Part shown: piece after piece, positions 26,498 through 34,866 of the stretch
Position numbering within the stretch: position 1 is the first letter of the stretch
How the letters are laid out: every line of letters begins with the position of its first letter
Source of the DNA: Nevskiaceae bacterium
Lineage (GTDB): Bacteria > Pseudomonadota > Gammaproteobacteria > Nevskiales > Nevskiaceae
Direction: 5' to 3'
NCBI GenBank assembly: GCA_004298465.1
Contig: SCRT01000005.1
Span: forward strand, 150,001 to 214,000
DNA: 64,000 nucleotides
The notes under the pieces: model-generated
Told to the model about the DNA's origin: nothing
The model's input: only the letters and a program-made list of their open reading frames with translations
Database searches by the model: none
Program-made: the position numbers and the translations under genes

Positions 26498-26527
26498 ACA
26501 ATAAACCCTAACCCCATGGGGTATCAA
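26498..26527 (-). promoter_or_regulatory. sox operon promoter with embedded CsoR-type operator (copy 3)
   Basis: Minus-strand -35 TTGATA (26527-26522) and -10 TATTGT (26503-26498) are 18 bp apart. The palindrome AACC-CCATGG-GGTA (26510-26523; perfect core ACCCCATGGGGT) fills the spacer, as at the yedE promoter. It matches the TACC-N6-GGTA pattern at 11 of... all positions but the outermost base. Suggests repression of soxCDXYZAKB by the CsoR-family protein. Confidence 0.58.
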
Positions 26528-26670
26528 GTTTCGTGCAATATCCTGCAAATCTGGGAAGGCTGTGGCCTGGGCCGGCCGGATCGGCACGCCGTACGGCACC
26601 ACCTGTTGCCCGCCCCGCCGTTCGGCAGAACGCACCCGCTCAAGCTGGCGGGACGCAGCTACACGATCGC

Positions 26671-27747
26671 TCAGACCGCGAGCTGCGCAGCCATTTTCCG
26701 CGCCAGTGCAATGCGCTCCGCAGACTTCTCCAGTCCGTCGACGAAACGCTGCGGAATCCTCGAAAAGCCCACCATGCCCCCCACCAGCGCGCCGACGAGA
26801 ATGGCGCGCGCTTGGTTCTGGCCGCCACTGTTGACGGCCGTCAGCACCGCTGCTTCAAAGTTGTCCGCGAACCGCGCCGCCAGGTAATACACAGACGGAA
26901 ACTGGTGATAAACCGCGCACGGCAGCCCGTATAGCAACGCCGCCTTCGTTGCCGGTTCGACGCGAATCGCGGGGTCGACGGCCGCCGCGGCAATCGAGCC
27001 CATGCCGAGCAACGCATCCGGCGAGGCGAAATGCCCGGCATGAAATGGCGTTTCCTCACCGTCCGCCACACCGGTCTCACCCGGCCCGGTAATGGTATGG
27101 AACGGCAGCCGCCCGTCGCGCACTTCCGCCATCAGCTTCGCGGAAATCCCGGCGTCGAAACGCTCACCCGCCACCACCAGCCCCAGCGCTGCGCAATAGG
27201 CAGTCGTCATCGCGCCAACCGTCGGGTCGATCTGGGTCAGCGCCACATTGCCGCTAACCGTCTGCGCCAGCCGCTGCGGATCACGCGCATAGCGCACGGC
27301 GAGGGCCAGCGCCCGCTCCGCACCTTCGGTGTTGTCGGTGTAACCGCCTACCCGACCCCACGGCAGCCCCTTGCCGACGCGCAGCCGATACGCTTCGCGC
27401 ATGGACTGGCTGGTATAGCCGCCCGGCCCATTGTTCGGGGTGCCATCGATCAGTGGGAAGAAGTCCGCGTCCAGCCGCCGGCAAAAATCCATCGCGTCGT
27501 AGCTGCCGCATTCGGCCAGCGAACGCAGCGTCAGCTCCAGCAGGAACCCGCTTTGCGAAGACTGCCCGGCTTTCAGGCCGGCGTGGTAGCGACCCGGTTT
27601 CGGCGCCGTGTAGTCCGTGACCCACGCGCCATAGTCGGCGTGCAGCCGGTCCAGGTCGTAGTACCAATGCGGGCCAAGCGCCAGCGCATCGCCGATGAAT
27701 GCGCCCAACAGCGCCCCGCATGCCCGATCTTCCAGCGTCGTTGCCAT
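26671..27747 (-). CDS. ADP-ribosylglycohydrolase-like (DraG/ARH fold) protein
   Basis: A 358-residue protein. The N-terminal GALLGAFIGDALALGPHWYYD is the ARH-family hallmark. At the C-terminal side the normal Mg-binding GGDTD motif is replaced by NSGGQNQARAILVGALVGG, so one or both metal-binding aspartates are missing. It may hydrolyse another substrate or be inactive; ADP-ribose removal should not be assumed. Divergent from ovoA with 129 bp between. Confidence 0.75.
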   Translation of the reverse strand: MATTLEDRACGALLGAFIGDALALGPHWYYDLDRLHADYGAWVTDYTAPKPGRYHAGLKAGQSSQSGFLLELTLRSLAECGSYDAMDFCRRLDADFFPLIDGTPNNGPGGYTSQSMREAYRLRVGKGLPWGRVGGYTDNTEGAERALALAVRYARDPQRLAQTVSGNVALTQIDPTVGAMTTAYCAALGLVVAGERFDAGISAKLMAEVRDGRLPFHTITGPGETGVADGEETPFHAGHFASPDALLGMGSIAAAAVDPAIRVEPATKAALLYGLPCAVYHQFPSVYYLAARFADNFEAAVLTAVNSGGQNQARAILVGALVGGMVGFSRIPQRFVDGLEKSAERIALARKMAAQLAV

Positions 27748-27876
27748 GTCCAGCCCCGTCCCGCAGCAAGTGAACCGGCATTGTGACGCAAAGCACGGCC
27801 ACGGCGTGGCCTGGGCAGCTACGCTTGACGCGCGTGATAATCTGCGAAAAGACCTTTTTGAAGAATTTCAAATTCC

Positions 27877-30021
27877 ATGGACATGCCAGACCCTGACGCG
27901 ACGCAAAGCGCCGCCCGGCCTTTTGCACCTCCGCGCCGCATCTCCCTGCACACGACCGACGCAGCGCAGTTCCGGCACGAGCTGCGCCACTACTTCGAGA
28001 GCACGTTCGACTGCTACGAATCGCTGTTCCGCACGCTGGCCTGCGACGCGGCATGGTACGAACCACCGATCACGCTGCGTCATCCGCTGATCTTCTACTA
28101 CGGTCACACGGCAACGTTCTTCGTCAACAAGCTGTTGCTGACGCGGCTGATCGACACGCGCATCGACCCGCAGCTGGAGTCCATTTTCGCGGTGGGCGTG
28201 GACGAGATGAGCTGGGACGACCTCGACGACCGTCACTACGACTGGCCGACCGTCGCCGCCGTGCAAGCCTACCGCGACAAGGTTCGCGCGTTGGTCGTGC
28301 GGCTGATCGAACACGCGCCGCTGACGCTGCCGGTGGACTGGGACAACCCATGGTGGACGATCATCATGGGCGTCGAGCACGAACGCATCCATCTGGAAAC
28401 CTCCTCCGTCCTCATCCGCCAGCAGCGGCTCGACTACGTGCGCCCGCAGCCCGAATGGCCGGCGTGCCGCGATGCCGGCCCGGCGCCAGCCAACGCGCTC
28501 GTCGCCGTGCCCGCCGGCCACGTCGAACTCGACAAATCTTTCGATAGCGCACGCTACGGCTGGGACAACGAGTACGAACACCACGCTGCCGACGTGCCGG
28601 CGTTCCAGGCCGCGCGGCTGCTGGTTTCCAACGGCGAATTCATGGAATTCGTCACTGCCGGCGGCTACGCCGACGACAGCTGGTGGGACGAGGAAGGCCG
28701 CAACTGGAAACACTACGCCAAGGCGACCCACCCGACGTTCTGGGTGCCAGACGGCAACGGCTGGCGGCTGCGCCTGATGACGCAGGAAGTGCCGATGCCG
28801 TGGAACTGGCCGGTCGCGGTGAACGACCTGGAAGCACGCGCCTTCTGTGCCTGGAAGGCGGCGCAGAGCGGCATGCCGGTGCGCCTGCCGACAGAGGATG
28901 AATGGCAGCGCATCCTCGCCGTCAGCGGCTGGCAGTACAGCGCCGAGCAACCGGCGGACGCCAACCTCTACCTCGAACACTGGGCCTCGTCCTGTCCGGT
29001 CGATCGCTTCCAGCACGGCGCGTTCTGCGACGTGGTGGGCAACGCCTGGCAGTGGACGCAGACCCCAACTTATCCCTTTGAAGGTTTCCGCACCCACCCG
29101 ATCTACGACGACTTCACCACACCGACATTCGACGGCCAGCACGACATCCTCAAAGGTGGCTCGTGGATCGCCTGCGGCAACGAGGCCGAACCGGAGTCGC
29201 GCTACGCCTTCCGGCGCCACTTCTTTCAGCACGCTGGCTTCCGCTACATCGTTTCCGACACCACGCCGTCGGCGCCGCCGTCGCGCTACGAAACTGACGG
29301 GCTCGTCTCGCAGTACATCGAATTCCATTACGGCCCCGAATACTTTGGCGTGGCGAACTTCCCGCAGGCGCTGGCAGGACTCGCAGCCGCGGCGGTCGGC
29401 AACGGGCCGCGCCACACGGCGCTCGACCTCGGCTGCGCCGTGGGTCGCGCCAGCTTTGAACTGGCCCGGCATTTCGACCACGTCATGGGGGTGGACTTCT
29501 CCGCCCGCTTCATCGACCAGGGTGTGTTGCTGGCGCGCGGCGACAGCCTGCGCTACACCATCGCCGACGAAGGCGAACTCGTCGAATACCGCGCCGTGAA
29601 GCTGGCCGAACTCGGACTCCAGGCGGTTGCGCACAAGGTCGCGTTCTCGCAGGGCGATGCCTGCAACCTCAAGCCACAGTTCACCGGCTACGACTTCATC
29701 CTGGCCGCCAACCTCATCGACCGCCTCTACGACCCGGCGAAATTCCTGCACGCCGTGCACGAGCGCCTGAACATTGGCGGCATCCTGATGATCACCTCGC
29801 CCTACACCTGGCTGGTCGAGCACACGCCACGCGAGAAGTGGCTCGGCGGTTTCAAGAAGGACGGCGAAAGCTGGTTCACACGCGATGCACTGAAGGCCCT
29901 GCTGAGCGCGCACTTCGAGGCCGTGGGCGAGCCGCGGGAAGTACCATTCGTGATCCGCGAAACACGCCACAAATACCAGCACACGCTATCGGAAGTGACG
30001 CTCTGGAAGCGCCAGCGCTGA
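27877..30021 (+). CDS. ovoA: OvoA, 5-histidylcysteine sulfoxide synthase / methyltransferase
   Basis: A 714-residue three-domain enzyme, the normal OvoA length. The DinB-like domain supplies the iron ligands His77 (FYYGHTA) and HERIHLE (His168, His172, with Glu174). The formylglycine-generating-enzyme-like domain spans about 200-470 (LPTEDEWQR, GNAWQWTQTPTYP, LKGGSW). The C-terminal S-adenosylmethionine methyltransferase has LDLGCAVGRASFELA. It joins cysteine to histidine C5 and later methylates the thiol to give ovothiol A, a redox-protective thiol. Start at 27877 (ATG), with another ATG two codons on. Confidence 0.93.
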   Translation: MDMPDPDATQSAARPFAPPRRISLHTTDAAQFRHELRHYFESTFDCYESLFRTLACDAAWYEPPITLRHPLIFYYGHTATFFVNKLLLTRLIDTRIDPQLESIFAVGVDEMSWDDLDDRHYDWPTVAAVQAYRDKVRALVVRLIEHAPLTLPVDWDNPWWTIIMGVEHERIHLETSSVLIRQQRLDYVRPQPEWPACRDAGPAPANALVAVPAGHVELDKSFDSARYGWDNEYEHHAADVPAFQAARLLVSNGEFMEFVTAGGYADDSWWDEEGRNWKHYAKATHPTFWVPDGNGWRLRLMTQEVPMPWNWPVAVNDLEARAFCAWKAAQSGMPVRLPTEDEWQRILAVSGWQYSAEQPADANLYLEHWASSCPVDRFQHGAFCDVVGNAWQWTQTPTYPFEGFRTHPIYDDFTTPTFDGQHDILKGGSWIACGNEAEPESRYAFRRHFFQHAGFRYIVSDTTPSAPPSRYETDGLVSQYIEFHYGPEYFGVANFPQALAGLAAAAVGNGPRHTALDLGCAVGRASFELARHFDHVMGVDFSARFIDQGVLLARGDSLRYTIADEGELVEYRAVKLAELGLQAVAHKVAFSQGDACNLKPQFTGYDFILAANLIDRLYDPAKFLHAVHERLNIGGILMITSPYTWLVEHTPREKWLGGFKKDGESWFTRDALKALLSAHFEAVGEPREVPFVIRETRHKYQHTLSEVTLWKRQR

Positions 30022-30034
30022 AGCCCATCGGCAC

Positions 30035-30055
30035 GCCGGCCCCTACAAGGCCGGC
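30035..30055. terminator. Possible bidirectional stem between ovoA and the amidase gene
   Basis: GCCGGCC, 7-base loop, GGCCGGC between convergent genes, overlapping the amidase stop. No T-run on either side, so termination is doubtful. Confidence 0.3.
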
Positions 30056-31443
30056 GCCCGCGTGCTCCAGTCGTGCAGCCGTTCGTAGGCGCGTGCAATG
30101 CGCACGATGCGGGCCTCGGCAAACGGGCGGCCGAGGGCCTGGAAGCCGACCGGCAGTCCCCCCGCAGTAAAGCCGCAGGGTACCGCAATGCTGGGTAGCC
30201 CAGTCACGTTGCCGGGCGCCTCCAGCCGTGCGTAGGCATTGATAAGCGGCTCCACCGTGCCGTCCGGCCAGGTGATGACATCGAGCTGTGTGCGCAGCGC
30301 CGCCGGTGCCGCCACCGCCGGGCCGATCAGCGCATCCAGCCGCGCCGCATCGAACATCTGCTGCCACGCCGCCTTGATCTGCGTGCGTCGCCGCTGCGCC
30401 GCGAGATAGGCTGTGGCCGGCAGCATCTCGCCCAGCTCCAACAGTGCCCGCACGTCGGCGCCGTAAAGATCGGCCCGTTCCCGCAGCATCTTCTGGTGGT
30501 AGGACGAGGCTTCCGGCATCAGCAGGCCGAATTCCACCGGCACGATCTGCTCGTCGAGGGGAATTTCGACGTCGACGAGTTCCGCACCTGCTCGTTCCAG
30601 ATCAGCCAGCGCGGCGCGCACCGCACGCTCGACTTCCGCATCCACATGCGCAAAGAAGAAATTGTGCGGCACGCCGATCCGCAAGCCTTGCACGCCGAGC
30701 TCGAGTTCCGCCAGGTAGTCCGCTACGGGAACGTCGGCGCTACCGGTATCGCGCGCATCAAAACCGGCGATCGCCTGCAAGCCGATGGCGGCGTCCGCCA
30801 CCGTGCGTGCCAGCGGGCCGGCGTGGTCGAGCGACCAGCTCAGCGACGTGATTCCGACGCGGCTGACGCGCCCGAACGTCGGCTTCAGCCCGACCAGCCC
30901 GCACAGCCCGGCCGGAATGCGGATCGAACCGCCGGTGTCGGTACCCAGCGCCAGGAAGCAGTCGCGCGCAGCGACCGCCGCGGCGGAGCCACCGCTGGAA
31001 CCGCCCGGCGTACGCTCCGGGTCCCAGGGGTTGCCGGTGGTCGGCGTCGTCACCCCGTAGGCGAATTCGTGCGTGTGGGTCTTGCCGATGATGACGGCGC
31101 CCGCCTGTGCCAGCCGCCGCACGCAGGCGGCATCCTGCCCGGCCACGTGGTCGTGGCGGACTTTCGAGCTCGCCGTCGTCGGCAGGCCCGCCATGTCGTA
31201 AAGGTCTTTCACCGCCACCGGCACACCGTGCAGCGCACCGCGCCAGTGCCCGGCGGCCAGCTCGCGGTCAGCCTGTTCCGCAGCGGCCAGGGCGCGGCGC
31301 TCGGTGGTCCGCACGAAGGCATTGAGCTTAGGTTCCGTGGCCTGAATGCGGGCCAGCGCTGCCTGCGCCAGCTCCACGGACGACAGTTTGCGCGCGCGCA
31401 AGGCCTGCGCGACTTCATGCAGGCTCAGATGAAGGGCATCCAT
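30043..31443 (-). CDS. Amidase signature enzyme (GatA-like)
   Basis: A 466-residue amidase. The Ser-cisSer-Lys triad is visible as VKDLYD (Lys), TPGGSSGGSAAAVA (cis-Ser) and DTGGSIRIPAGLCG (nucleophile Ser). It lacks clear evidence of being the tRNA amidotransferase subunit, since no gatB is adjacent. The small gene just upstream resembles GatC, so it could belong to a two-subunit amidase that hydrolyses a small amide. Start at 31443 (ATG, one codon after GTG). Confidence 0.85.
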   Translation of the reverse strand: MDALHLSLHEVAQALRARKLSSVELAQAALARIQATEPKLNAFVRTTERRALAAAEQADRELAAGHWRGALHGVPVAVKDLYDMAGLPTTASSKVRHDHVAGQDAACVRRLAQAGAVIIGKTHTHEFAYGVTTPTTGNPWDPERTPGGSSGGSAAAVAARDCFLALGTDTGGSIRIPAGLCGLVGLKPTFGRVSRVGITSLSWSLDHAGPLARTVADAAIGLQAIAGFDARDTGSADVPVADYLAELELGVQGLRIGVPHNFFFAHVDAEVERAVRAALADLERAGAELVDVEIPLDEQIVPVEFGLLMPEASSYHQKMLRERADLYGADVRALLELGEMLPATAYLAAQRRRTQIKAAWQQMFDAARLDALIGPAVAAPAALRTQLDVITWPDGTVEPLINAYARLEAPGNVTGLPSIAVPCGFTAGGLPVGFQALGRPFAEARIVRIARAYERLHDWSTRAPAL

Positions 31444-31449
31444 CACGGT

Positions 31450-31647
31450 TTAACCCTCCCACTGCGCGCGATAGCCAATGGCCGGTGGCTCATCGGCCAA
31501 GTTTTCCGGGTCCAGCACATCCATCAGGGCAAGAATGTTGCCCAGCTCCGATGCCAGCGCCGCAGCGCGTGCATCCGCCAGCGGCAGGCGGCACAGCCGC
31601 GCAACCGCCACCAGATCCGCTGCGGTCAGCGGCTTCTGCTCTTCCAT
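31450..31647 (-). CDS. Small GatC/AtzG-like amidase partner
   Basis: A 65-residue helical protein: LVAVARLCRLPLADARAAAL and SELGNILALMDVLDPENL resemble the GatC helical region; AtzG (DUF4089) partners are similar. GGAGGAGAACC precedes the ATG at 31647, and it ends just before the amidase start. Most likely stabilises the amidase. Confidence 0.6.
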   Translation of the reverse strand: MEEQKPLTAADLVAVARLCRLPLADARAAALASELGNILALMDVLDPENLADEPPAIGYRAQWEG

Positions 31648-31773
31648 GGTTCTCCTCCACACTCAATGGCGCTTTTCCCGACGGTATACCGCACTCTCGG
31701 AACGGTCAACGCACCGCGGGGCACAGCCTGCCACTAGACTGTGGAATCTCAACCATTCGCTGGCCCCGTTCCG

Positions 31774-32460
31774 ATGCCGCAAACCTCCGCAGCCGCCGAT
31801 GTCGCCGCCACACCGGCCCCTTGGACACTCACCGGCCGCGGCTGGATCCTGCTCATCCGGCTGCCGCCGCAACAACTGGATGACCCGCGCTTCGTTCCAG
31901 ACCCGCTGCGCGGCCGGCGCCATGGCCGCTACGCGCTGATGATGGCCGTGGACTATGCCCACTCGCCGGTCGGCCCATACCGGGAACTGCTGTACATCCC
32001 CGGCCGCTTCGACTTTGCGGACGGTCGGCGTTACTCCATCACGCACATCTACGTTTCGACACAGACGTCCGTTGTGAGCGGCCGGCGCAACTGGGGGATT
32101 CCCAAGCAGCGCTGCGACTTCTCCGTCGAGGCTGCGCCAAACGGTGCCACGCACTTTGCCGCACAGCTCGACGACGGCACCGCTTTCGCGCAGCTCGAAC
32201 TGCGCGCCCACGGTCCGCGGCTGCCGTTTTCCTCCGCGATCGTGCCGGGTATCTTCAAGACCCTGTCCCAGCTCCACGACGGTTACCAGTTCACATATCG
32301 CCCTACTGCCCGCGGCCACGTGCGCCTGGCGCGTGTCACCGGCATGGCCTTCGACGGCCGCCATTTCCCCGACTGCGCCGCCGGGCACGTGGCGGCCTGC
32401 GTGGAAGTCACGGATTTTCAGATGACGTTCCCGGTATCGACGATAATCCCCACGTCATGA
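31774..32460 (+). CDS. Acetoacetate-decarboxylase-like protein
   Basis: A 228-residue protein of the ADC fold. RNWGIPKQRCDF contains the GxPK motif with the Lys that forms the Schiff base in true acetoacetate decarboxylase; YRELLYIPGRF and SITHIYVST also fit. Many ADC-like proteins use other 2- or 3-oxo acids, so the substrate is unknown. A GTG at 31741 would add 11 residues; neither start has a clear Shine-Dalgarno. Its stop overlaps the cutA start (ATGA). Confidence 0.72.
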   Translation: MPQTSAAADVAATPAPWTLTGRGWILLIRLPPQQLDDPRFVPDPLRGRRHGRYALMMAVDYAHSPVGPYRELLYIPGRFDFADGRRYSITHIYVSTQTSVVSGRRNWGIPKQRCDFSVEAAPNGATHFAAQLDDGTAFAQLELRAHGPRLPFSSAIVPGIFKTLSQLHDGYQFTYRPTARGHVRLARVTGMAFDGRHFPDCAAGHVAACVEVTDFQMTFPVSTIIPTS

Positions 32461-32777
32461 CCGAAACCCATGCCCTGATCGTCTACGGAACCTGCCCGGA
32501 GCGACACGCCGAAACACTGGCGCGCGTGCTCGTGGACGCGCGCCTGGCGGCGTGTGTGAACATCGTGCCGGGCGTCAAGTCGGTGTTCCGCTGGGCCGGT
32601 CGCGTACAGCAGGAAACGGAAAGCCTGCTCGTCATCAAGACCACGCAGGCGCGCTATGCGGAACTCGAAAAGGCCTGGCGCGATCGCCACCCCTACGAAC
32701 TTCCCGAGCTGATGGCAGTCCCAGTGGCAGCAGGTCTTCCCGATTACCTTTCCTGGCTGGAAACCTCAACGCTATGA
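32457..32777 (+). CDS. cutA: CutA, divalent-cation tolerance protein
   Basis: A 106-residue trimeric PII-like protein. Typical stretches are ARVLVDARLAACVNIVPGVKSVFRWAG-type residues 22-48 and HPYELPELMAVPV. CutA binds copper in vitro, but its cell role is unsettled. Overlaps both neighbours by four bases (ATGA junctions), showing a tight operon with the ADC-like and DsbD-N genes. Confidence 0.93.
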   Translation: MTETHALIVYGTCPERHAETLARVLVDARLAACVNIVPGVKSVFRWAGRVQQETESLLVIKTTQARYAELEKAWRDRHPYELPELMAVPVAAGLPDYLSWLETSTL

Positions 32778-33247
32778 CTTCCCGGTTGCACGCCTGCCTC
32801 GCTGTTGCCGGGCTCTGCCTCTCGCCGCTGGCGCTGGCCGCCGGCTTCAGCTGGGGCGCCACCCCCTCCTCAAACGCACCATTGCTGAAGGCCACCCAGG
32901 CCTTCGTGATGCAGAACCCCGAATGGGATGGCAAGCAGGTGGAACTGAAGTGGTCCATCGCCCCCGGCTACTACCTGTACCGCGACCGCATCCATGTGAA
33001 GGCACTGGACGGCGGAGCGACCGGCAAGCTCGCCCTGCCCGCGGGACGCGCGCACAACGATCCCGCGTTCGGCAAGGTCGACGTCTACCGCGACCGGCTC
33101 ACCGCGGAATACACGCCCGCAGCCAGGGCTGCGGAAACTGGCGCCCGGCAGCTCGAGGTCACGTTCCAGGGCTGCGCGGATCGTGGCGTGTGCTATCCGC
33201 CACTGACGCGCACGGTGTCATTGCCGGCGCCGTCCGCCACTCGGTAG
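32774..33247 (+). CDS. Stand-alone DsbD N-terminal (alpha) domain protein
   Basis: A 157-residue exported protein (signal to about residue 22) equal to only the periplasmic alpha domain of DsbD. The active-site pair Cys134/Cys140 is present in FQGCADRGVCYPP, as in E. coli nDsbD. The membrane beta domain and C-terminal thioredoxin domain are absent; the frame closes with an ordinary stop, and a TlpA gene follows 7 bp later. A membrane electron donor such as CcdA must be encoded elsewhere. In related genomes full dsbD sits at this place. Confidence 0.85.
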   Translation: MTSRLHACLAVAGLCLSPLALAAGFSWGATPSSNAPLLKATQAFVMQNPEWDGKQVELKWSIAPGYYLYRDRIHVKALDGGATGKLALPAGRAHNDPAFGKVDVYRDRLTAEYTPAARAAETGARQLEVTFQGCADRGVCYPPLTRTVSLPAPSATR

Positions 33248-33254
33248 GCCACCC

Positions 33255-33803
33255 ATGCGCACCACCCTGGCGTTCCTTGCCGGTGTTGCCGTGACGGTCG
33301 TGGTGACCGTCGGCGGCGCGTTCGCGTGGCACGAATATGCCGGGCATCGCCCCGGCGCCGCCGCCACCGTATCCAGCGCGCCGCTGTCCGCAGACCTCAG
33401 GTTCACGGGCCTTGATGGCCGGACGCACACGTTGGGCGAGTGGCGCGGCAAGCTGCTGCTGATCAACTTCTGGGCGACGTGGTGCGGCCCGTGCCGGGAG
33501 GAAATCCCGTTCCTCACCCAGGCACAGCAGCGCTACGGCGCGCACGGGCTGCAAGTCATCGGCCCGGCAGTCGACGACCCCGCCGCCGTCACACGGGAAA
33601 AAGCCACGCTCGGCATCGGCTACCCGATCATGGTCGGCACGCCGGAAAGCATGATGAATCTCATGGAAACGCTGGGCAACGAGCGCGGCGGCATTCCGTT
33701 TTCCGTCCTCGTCGCGCCGGACGGGCGCGTCCTGCTGCGGCAACTTGGCGAGTTCAAGCCCGCCGAGCTCGAAGCCCTGATAAAGCACAACCTTCCAGGC
33801 TGA
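33255..33803 (+). CDS. TlpA/ResA-type membrane-anchored thioredoxin
   Basis: A 182-residue protein with an uncleaved N-terminal anchor (about 5-25) and a periplasmic thioredoxin domain with [10 protein letters not shown] (Cys77, Cys80) and [12 protein letters not shown] containing the cis-Pro. Likely reduces disulfides in the periplasm, for example on cytochromes c. Together with the DsbD alpha domain it may form a split reductase. Confidence 0.9.
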   Translation: MRTTLAFLAGVAVTVVVTVGGAFAWHEYAGHRPGAAATVSSAPLSADLRFTGLDGRTHTLGEWRGKLLLINFWATWCGPCREEIPFLTQAQQRYGAHGLQVIGPAVDDPAAVTREKATLGIGYPIMVGTPESMMNLMETLGNERGGIPFSVLVAPDGRVLLRQLGEFKPAELEALIKHNLPG

Positions 33804-33913
33804 TTGCACGTAATTCACATCGATCTCCCTTCGATCTGTACTTATCGTCGATCATTTGCGCGTGCCTGACGTTTGTCGCAATAATGCGCCAGAATTGCCG
33901 CCGGAAATCGATC

Positions 33914-34366
33914 GTGAGCTCGCTGCTGCTCCTGAATGGGCCGAACTTGAACCTGCTGGGCACCCGCGAGCCGGGCACCTACGGGCGTGTCACGCTGGCC
34001 GACATCGAAGCGCGGCTCACCGCGGAAGCCGCTGCGCTCGGCCATACGCTGGCCTGCCTGCAGAGCAACCATGAAGGCGCGCTCATCGACCGCATCCACG
34101 CGGCGCGCACGGACGGCACGGCGTTCATCCTGATCAACCCCGGCGCCTTCACGCACACCAGCATCGCGCTGCGCGATGCGCTGCTCGCCGTCGCACTGCC
34201 GTTCATCGAGATCCATCTGAGCAACGTCTTCGCGCGCGAAGCGTTCCGCCACCACTCTTTCCTGTCGGATATCGCGGCCGGCCTCATCGCCGGTTTCGGT
34301 GCCGACAGCTATTCCCTTGCCCTGCAGGCCACGCACCGCCTGCTGCAACGTGCACCCGCACGCTGA
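33914..34366 (+). CDS. aroQ: Type II 3-dehydroquinate dehydratase
   Basis: A 150-residue dodecameric shikimate-pathway enzyme converting 3-dehydroquinate to 3-dehydroshikimate. The signature [17 protein letters not shown] opens the protein; the catalytic Tyr is in TYGRVTL, and NPGAFTHTS and [11 protein letters not shown] follow. GTG at 33914 with GGAA seven bases upstream gives the usual length. Confidence 0.95.
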   Translation: MSSLLLLNGPNLNLLGTREPGTYGRVTLADIEARLTAEAAALGHTLACLQSNHEGALIDRIHAARTDGTAFILINPGAFTHTSIALRDALLAVALPFIEIHLSNVFAREAFRHHSFLSDIAAGLIAGFGADSYSLALQATHRLLQRAPAR

Positions 34367-34391
34367 ACCCCACCGCATCGAAGGACACGCC

Positions 34392-34859
34392 ATGGACCTG
34401 CGCAAAATCAAGACGCTGATCGAGCTCGTCGAGCACTCCGGCATCACCGAAATCGAAGTCCGCGAGGGCGAGGAATCCGTTCGCATCAGCCGCAACACCG
34501 GCACCCCGCTCGTTGCCCCCGCGGCACTCCCGGCGCCGCAGTACCTGCCCACCCCGGTTGTGTCCGCCACTCCCGCCGCCAGCCCGGCGCCCGTGCCAGC
34601 AGCGGCCGCAGACAGCACCCACTACATCGTGCGCTCGCCGATGGTGGGCACGTTCTACCGCGCGCCATCACCAACGGAAAAACCTTTTGCGGACGTCGGC
34701 CAGGCCGTTGCCGTCGGCCAGACGCTGTGCATCGTCGAGGCCATGAAGATGCTCAACCAGATCGACTCCGACAAGGCCGGCACCATCGTCGAGATCTTCG
34801 TGGAAAACGGCCAGTCCGTGGAATTCGATCAGCCGCTGTTCGCCCTCGACCCGGCCTGA
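34392..34859 (+). CDS. accB: Biotin carboxyl carrier protein of acetyl-CoA carboxylase
   Basis: A 155-residue [22 protein letters not shown] at the start, a Pro/Ala-rich linker at about 38-75 and the C-terminal biotinyl domain with the target Lys in VEAMKML. Carries CO2 on biotin to acetyl-CoA for fatty-acid synthesis. 8 bp upstream of accC, the usual operon. Confidence 0.97.
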   Translation: MDLRKIKTLIELVEHSGITEIEVREGEESVRISRNTGTPLVAPAALPAPQYLPTPVVSATPAASPAPVPAAAADSTHYIVRSPMVGTFYRAPSPTEKPFADVGQAVAVGQTLCIVEAMKMLNQIDSDKAGTIVEIFVENGQSVEFDQPLFALDPA

Positions 34860-34866
34860 GGCGGTC

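Noticed and set aside
26425..26517. Longer soxC start at the ATG of the CCATGG palindrome
   Set aside because: It would lie between -35 and -10 of the promoter; GTG 26424 has an ideal AGGAGG and places the Tat motif normally.
27868..29982. 704-codon frame on the minus strand
   Set aside because: Exact antisense of ovoA, which carries the intact iron and SAM sites.
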